10,585 nucleotides of DNA from an uncultured Clostridia bacterium (lineage in GTDB: Bacteria > Bacillota > Clostridia > TANB77 > CAG-508), in contig CANPWI010000045.1 of assembly GCA_947584125.1 (NCBI GenBank), positions 1 to 10,585 of the forward strand. The letters are read 5' to 3'. This document shows, in pieces, positions 7,088 through 10,585 of this stretch (position 1 is its first letter; each line of letters starts with the position of its first letter). A model generated the notes under the pieces. It saw only the letters and a list, made by a program, of their open reading frames with translations, made no database searches and was not told the origin of the DNA. The translations under genes and the position numbers were made by a program.

Positions 7088-7105
7088 AAAAGTTTTTTTT
7101 CCTTC
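7077..7105 (-). promoter_or_regulatory. Sigma-H-type promoter of spoVG
   Basis: Minus strand: GAAGGAAAA (7097-7105) matches the Bacillus sigma-H -35 consensus RNAGGAWWW at all constrained positions. After an 11-base spacer, GACGAATAA (7077-7085) matches the -10 RNNGAATWW at all constrained positions. spoVG is a classic sigma-H target in B. subtilis, which supports the call. The start would be near 7070, about 60 bases before the ATG. Confidence 0.75.
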
Positions 7106-7129
7106 TATTTTTTCAAAAATATTTTTTGT

Positions 7130-10100
7130 TTATCTTAATTCAGGATAATTGCCATTTTCAATTTTCCAAATAATACTAAAGTCCCAACCTTCATAAGTTT
7201 CTTGTTTTTTCATATCTTCTGTAGTTTTACCAACTCCTTTAGCAGTTGATGTTGTTGCTTGTATTTCAGAGGTTTGCGTATCCCAATATGAACTTGTTAC
7301 TGTTCCACTACTTCTTGCTCCTACTAAGCCTCCTACACTACTGCTTCCTGTAACTATTCCTGTTGAATAACAATTTGTTATTGTTCCACTATATAAATAT
7401 CCTACTAAGCCTCCTATCCTTGTTCCTTGTGCTTCTACTTGTACTTGTGAATAGCAATTATCTATTGTTCCTCCACTTCCATTGTATCCAATTAGTCCTC
7501 CTACATAACCATCTCCAGCACTATAATCATTATCTATTTTTCCACTTACTGCTACTTTACTTATTATTCCTCCAGTATTATATCCTACTAATCCTCCTAC
7601 ATATTGCTTATTTCCAGTTATACTACAATCTTTTATTCTTACATTTTCTATGCTTGCTCCTGTTACTACATATCCAAATAATCCTGTATAATTTTCATCC
7701 CTATTTATTTGTAATTTATTTATTGTATGTCCTTTTCCATTAAAGCTTCCAGTAAATTTATTTGAATTATTTCCTATTGGCGTAAAGTTTGTTATTCCTT
7801 CATTTTCTAAATTTATATCATTTACTAATTCATAATGTGACCCTAGTTCATAATTCATTAAAACTAATTGTTTTCCATTTGTTATTTGGTATGGACTTGA
7901 CTCTGTTCCTAGTCCTTTCATTATTTCATATTCTTTTAATGCTGTTTTTATTTCTTCTGAATCTCCCATTCCTTTTAAATATGGTGTTGTTTTTCCTTCT
8001 TCTATTTCCCATACACTATTAAAATCCCATTTGTCTTGATAAAATTCTCTCTGTGTTAAAGCAGATAATAATGCTGTTTCTCCATAACTATTTTTTTCTA
8101 CTCCTGATGTATCCTTTGTCCAATATGAATTTGTTATTGTTCCGCCACTACTACCTACTAATCCTCCTACACTACTGCTTCCTGTAACTTTTCCTATTGA
8201 ATAACAATTTGTTATTGTTCCACTACTTAAGTATCCTACTAAGCCTCCTATCCTTGTTCTTTGTGCTTCTACTTGTACTTGTGAATAACAATTATCTATT
8301 GTTCCTTCATTTCCACTGTATCCAATTAATCCTCCTACATAAGCATAATCACTACCATCATAATTATTATCTATTTTTCCACTTACTGCTACTTTACTTA
8401 TTTTTCCTGCATAATTATATCCTACTAGTCCTCCTACATATCTTCCATTTCCTGTTATACTACAATCTTTTATTCTTACATTTTCTATGCTTGCTCCTGT
8501 ATTTACATATCCAAATAGTCCCGTATAATTTTCATCTCTATTTATTTTCAAGTTACTTATTGTGTGTCCTTTTCCATTAAAGCTTCCAGTAAATTTATTT
8601 GAATTATTTCCTATTGGTGTAAAGTTTTCTATTTTTTCTAAATTAACATCTTTTTCTAATACATAATGTTCTTCTAATTCATAATTTATTAAACTTAATT
8701 GCTTTACATTTGTTATTTGGTATGGGTTTGAAGCTGTTCCTATTCCTTTCATTATTTCATATCCTTCTAATGCTGTTTTTATTTCTTCTGCATCTCCCAT
8801 TCCTTTTAAATATGGTGTTGTTTTTCCTTCTTCTATTTCCCATACACTATTAAAGTCCCATTTATCTTGATAAAATTCTTTTTGTGTTAAAGCAGATAAT
8901 AATACAGATTCTCCATAACTACTTTTTTCTACTCCTGATGTTTCTTTTGTCCAATATGAATTTGTTATTGTTCCGCCACTACCACCTACTAATCCTCCTA
9001 TATTACTGCTTCCTGTAACTTTTCCTATTGAATAACAATTTGTTATTGTTCCACTATTTAAGTACCCTACTAATCCTCCTATATATCTTCCTTCTGTTGT
9101 TATATTTACTTGTGAATAACAATTATCTATTGTTCCTTCATTTCCACTGTATCCAATTAATCCTCCTACATATGCACCACTATTAGTAGCAATAAATTTA
9201 TTATCTATTTTTCCACTTACTACTACTTTACTTATTTTTCCTCCATTATTATATCCTACTAAGCCTCCTACATGTGTCTTGTTTCCTGTGATATTACAGT
9301 CTTTTATTCTTACATTTTCTATGCTTGCTCCTGTATTTACATATCCAAATAATCCTGTATAATATTCATCTCTATTTATTGTCATATTACTTATTGTATA
9401 TCCATTTCCATTAAAACTCCCTTTAAAAGATTTTGAACTATTATTTGTTTCTCCTATTGGTGTAAAGTTTTCTATTTTGCTTAAATCTATGTCATTACCT
9501 AGTTGTATTGTTAATCCTAAACAATTTTTTCCGTTATTTACCTCTGTTGCTAATTGTTGAAGCTCAGTTTCTGTTGTTATTACATATTCATCTCCAAAAA
9601 TATTTAAACCAGTTATTGGATAGCTAGCTTGATTTCCTCCCTTATCTTTTGCAGTTACATTTATTTCTTTTAAATATTTTTGATATGGTGCTACAACTTT
9701 TAACTTTTCTTCTTTTGTTGTGTATTTTTCTTCATAAGTAAATGTTTTTACTAAAGATGTACTTGTATTAGAATTATTTTCATCACTTACTTTTCTTTCA
9801 ACAGTAATTTCTGCTATTCCGCTTTCTTCATCTTGTACACTTATTTCTAACATTTTTGTTGCTTGGTCATATTTTGCTTGTACTGTTGGATTTATTGTAT
9901 CATTTTCTGCTTCTGTTCTATACTTTCCAAGCATTTCCACCTCATATTGCCAGTTTTCTTTTAATGTAATTTTAGCTAAAAATTTTTTCTCAGTTATTAC
10001 TATTACACTATCACCTGTTATATCTCCACCTTCTCCTACTGCAATATCTTCACTTTGATTTTCTGTGTCAATGCCTATTATTATTTTCTCTTCCATTAAT

Positions 10101-10414
10101 TTATTAACTACTTCTCCAAGTGTTGGAAAGTCCTCACCATTTTGAGTTTTTTCCATTATCAAATCTTGTATAGATATTTCTATTTTCTCCTTAGCTTCTT
10201 CCATTTCATACTTTTCTACACTCTTTTTTGATTTATTAAATATTCCATTTGGTCCTATTGTGAAATTTATTGCAACTCCTGCTAATATTAATAAAATAAT
10301 TATCGTTATTATTAATGCTACTAATGTAATTGCTTTATTATTCTTAATATTTTTCTTTTCATTGATTAGTTTTTTTTGCATACTCTCATAAGTTTTTTTG
10401 CAAATTTTATTCAT
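7130..10414 (-). CDS. Large pilin-like surface protein with Ig-like region and three tandem GLUG-repeat units
   Basis: Predicted exported protein of 1094 residues. The N-terminus is prepilin-like: a basic leader ending KNNKA, then a hydrophobic helix at 29-51 (ITLVALIITIIILLILAGV), which in type IV pilins is cut by prepilin peptidase and anchors the protein or builds a fibre. A charged helix and a linker follow, then an Ig-like or cadherin-like region at ~175-266 (ISVQDEESGIAEITV, INVTAKDKGGNQ). Three tandem units begin at residues 279, 567 and 844. Each has five GLUG motifs (GLFGY or GGLVGY/GGLIGY type, 15 in all), which predict a repetitive beta structure as in large adhesins. There is no LPXTG or C-terminal membrane segment. 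I choose ATG 10412-10414: AAGGAG (10425-10430) precedes it by ten bases, while the ATG at 10433-10435 has no site and is only ~8 bases from the predicted transcript start. Adhesion or fibre formation is inference. Confidence 0.87.
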   Translation of the reverse strand: MNKICKKTYESMQKKLINEKKNIKNNKAITLVALIITIIILLILAGVAINFTIGPNGIFNKSKKSVEKYEMEEAKEKIEISIQDLIMEKTQNGEDFPTLGEVVNKLMEEKIIIGIDTENQSEDIAVGEGGDITGDSVIVITEKKFLAKITLKENWQYEVEMLGKYRTEAENDTINPTVQAKYDQATKMLEISVQDEESGIAEITVERKVSDENNSNTSTSLVKTFTYEEKYTTKEEKLKVVAPYQKYLKEINVTAKDKGGNQASYPITGLNIFGDEYVITTETELQQLATEVNNGKNCLGLTIQLGNDIDLSKIENFTPIGETNNSSKSFKGSFNGNGYTISNMTINRDEYYTGLFGYVNTGASIENVRIKDCNITGNKTHVGGLVGYNNGGKISKVVVSGKIDNKFIATNSGAYVGGLIGYSGNEGTIDNCYSQVNITTEGRYIGGLVGYLNSGTITNCYSIGKVTGSSNIGGLVGGSGGTITNSYWTKETSGVEKSSYGESVLLSALTQKEFYQDKWDFNSVWEIEEGKTTPYLKGMGDAEEIKTALEGYEIMKGIGTASNPYQITNVKQLSLINYELEEHYVLEKDVNLEKIENFTPIGNNSNKFTGSFNGKGHTISNLKINRDENYTGLFGYVNTGASIENVRIKDCSITGNGRYVGGLVGYNYAGKISKVAVSGKIDNNYDGSDYAYVGGLIGYSGNEGTIDNCYSQVQVEAQRTRIGGLVGYLSSGTITNCYSIGKVTGSSSVGGLVGSSGGTITNSYWTKDTSGVEKNSYGETALLSALTQREFYQDKWDFNSVWEIEEGKTTPYLKGMGDSEEIKTALKEYEIMKGLGTESSPYQITNGKQLVLMNYELGSHYELVNDINLENEGITNFTPIGNNSNKFTGSFNGKGHTINKLQINRDENYTGLFGYVVTGASIENVRIKDCSITGNKQYVGGLVGYNTGGIISKVAVSGKIDNDYSAGDGYVGGLIGYNGSGGTIDNCYSQVQVEAQGTRIGGLVGYLYSGTITNCYSTGIVTGSSSVGGLVGARSSGTVTSSYWDTQTSEIQATTSTAKGVGKTTEDMKKQETYEGWDFSIIWKIENGNYPELR
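7133..7885 (-). repeat. Tandem unit 3 of the GLUG protein, with C-terminal cap
   Basis: Codes residues 844-1094, starting ITNGKQL. It shares most of its sequence with unit 2; for example 7729-7780 is identical to 8566-8617 over 52 bp. It differs after the fifth GLUG motif: instead of the TSGVEK...LTQREFYQDKWDF segment it has GVGKTTEDMKKQ and closes at GWDFSIIWKIENGNYPELR, a common ending in GLUG proteins. Confidence 0.88.
7886..8716 (-). repeat. Tandem unit 2 of the GLUG protein (831 bp, 277 codons)
   Basis: Codes residues 567-843, from ITNVKQL to SSPYQ. The first half is closest to unit 3 (ENYTGLFGY, QVQVEAQ, GNNSNKFTGSF). The last part is closest to unit 1 (TSGVEK, FYQDKWDFNSVWEIEEGK, TPYLKGMGD). 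Landmarks recur 831 to 837 bp apart, always multiples of three. Confidence 0.88.
8717..9580 (-). repeat. Tandem unit 1 of the GLUG protein (864 bp)
   Basis: Codes residues 279-566, from ITTETELQQL to SNPYQ. It has the same order of five GLUG motifs as units 2 and 3 but is the most divergent (QVNITTEGRYIGG, GETNNSSKSFKGSF) and has a longer N-terminal segment joining it to the Ig-like region. Confidence 0.82.
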
Positions 10415-10424
10415 CTTATGTATT

Positions 10425-10430
10425 CTCCTT
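10425..10430 (-). promoter_or_regulatory. Ribosome binding site fixing the start of the GLUG protein
   Basis: AAGGAG ten bases before ATG 10412-10414, within a slightly longer AGAAGGAGA. It lies inside the codons that a start at 10435 would use, arguing that the upstream ATG is not the true start. Confidence 0.7.
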
Positions 10431-10449
10431 CTCATTATTATTATGTTTA

Positions 10450-10478
10450 ATTTTATATTAACCTATTATAATTGTCAA
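10450..10478 (-). promoter_or_regulatory. Sigma-A-type promoter of the GLUG protein gene
   Basis: Minus strand: perfect -35 TTGACA (10473-10478), 17-base spacer, -10 TAAAAT (10450-10455). Start near 10443 gives a leader of ~29 bases carrying the Shine-Dalgarno. Confidence 0.75.
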
Positions 10479-10546
10479 TATTTTAAAAATTTATTCCATA
10501 TTTATCTATTTTTTGCAAAAAAAGCATAGTTAAGGCATATAATATA

Positions 10547-10575
10547 TTGAATTTTTATACATATAAGTGTATAAT
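10547..10575 (+). promoter_or_regulatory. Outward promoter reading off the right edge
   Basis: Plus strand: TTGAAT (10547-10552), 17-base spacer, perfect -10 TATAAT (10570-10575). It is divergent from the GLUG gene promoter. A 7-bp-arm inverted repeat, TTATACA (10555-10561) and TGTATAA (10568-10574), overlaps the -10. The gene it would drive is outside the window. Confidence 0.55.
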
Positions 10576-10585
10576 AAATTGTGTT

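Noticed and set aside
7114..7128. CAAAAA/TTTTTG inverted repeat just after the stop of the GLUG gene, as a terminator
   Set aside because: The stem has only one G-C pair and a 3-base loop, so it is too weak. I see no convincing terminator between this gene and spoVG, so some readthrough into spoVG is possible.
6939..7148. Plus-strand open frame across the spoVG 5' end and upstream region
   Set aside because: It is antisense to conserved spoVG codons and to its promoters, with no initiation signals.
7363..8580. Several long + strand open frames (7363-7743, 7789-8022, 8197-8580) rich in Leu, Phe, Tyr and His
   Set aside because: They are antisense shadows of the GLUG repeats, recur with the same ~831-834 bp period, and have no ribosome binding sites or promoters. 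The minus frame is continuous and carries recognisable domains.
7133..9580. Repeat array as a possible CRISPR
   Set aside because: Repeats are hundreds of bases long, in frame and protein coding; there are no short identical repeats with unique spacers.

Overview
The window is a compact, very AT-rich stretch of bacterial chromosome. Sampled stretches of mfd and the dipeptidase gene are about 27% G+C. AAGGAGG-type ribosome binding sites, spoVG with a sigma-H-type promoter, a dockerin-type EF-hand pair and a pilin-like surface protein together point to a low-GC Clostridia member, probably a gut anaerobe. That placement is inference; no rRNA or other taxonomic marker gene is present.

Left part (1-4822). 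The 3' end of a secreted, dockerin-tailed protein runs in from the left on the + strand. It converges on a minus-strand operon of mfd (transcription-repair coupling factor) followed by a SpoU/TrmH-family RNA methyltransferase, whose reading frames overlap by 10 bp. One symmetric terminator serves both sides and lies inside the last codons of the methyltransferase. mfd starts at TTG and the methyltransferase at GTG, each behind a visible Shine-Dalgarno sequence. The mfd promoter is back-to-back with a strong promoter for an unrecognised 83-residue protein on the + strand, which has its own terminator.

Middle (5141-7129). A PepV-like M20 dipeptidase (+) converges on spoVG (-) with a shared bidirectional terminator. 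The spoVG upstream region carries a full-consensus sigma-H-type promoter, an overlapping sigma-A-like promoter, and a perfect 8-bp-arm inverted repeat over the sigma-A-like -10. The Shine-Dalgarno places the spoVG start at the internal ATG, nine bases inside the longest open frame.

Right part (7130-10585). A minus-strand gene encodes a protein of about 1094 residues with a prepilin-like N-terminus, an Ig-like region, and three tandem copies of a ~277-residue unit, each holding five GLUG motifs. The repeats are visible in the DNA and their spacing is always a multiple of three. Its promoter is back-to-back with another good promoter firing off the right edge.

Most genes are housekeeping: DNA repair, RNA modification, peptide turnover and regulation. 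The two ends encode surface proteins. I see no phage, insertion sequence, CRISPR array, tRNA or rRNA. The least ordinary items are the repeat-built pilin-like protein, the layered spoVG control region, and the small unknown gene divergent from mfd.
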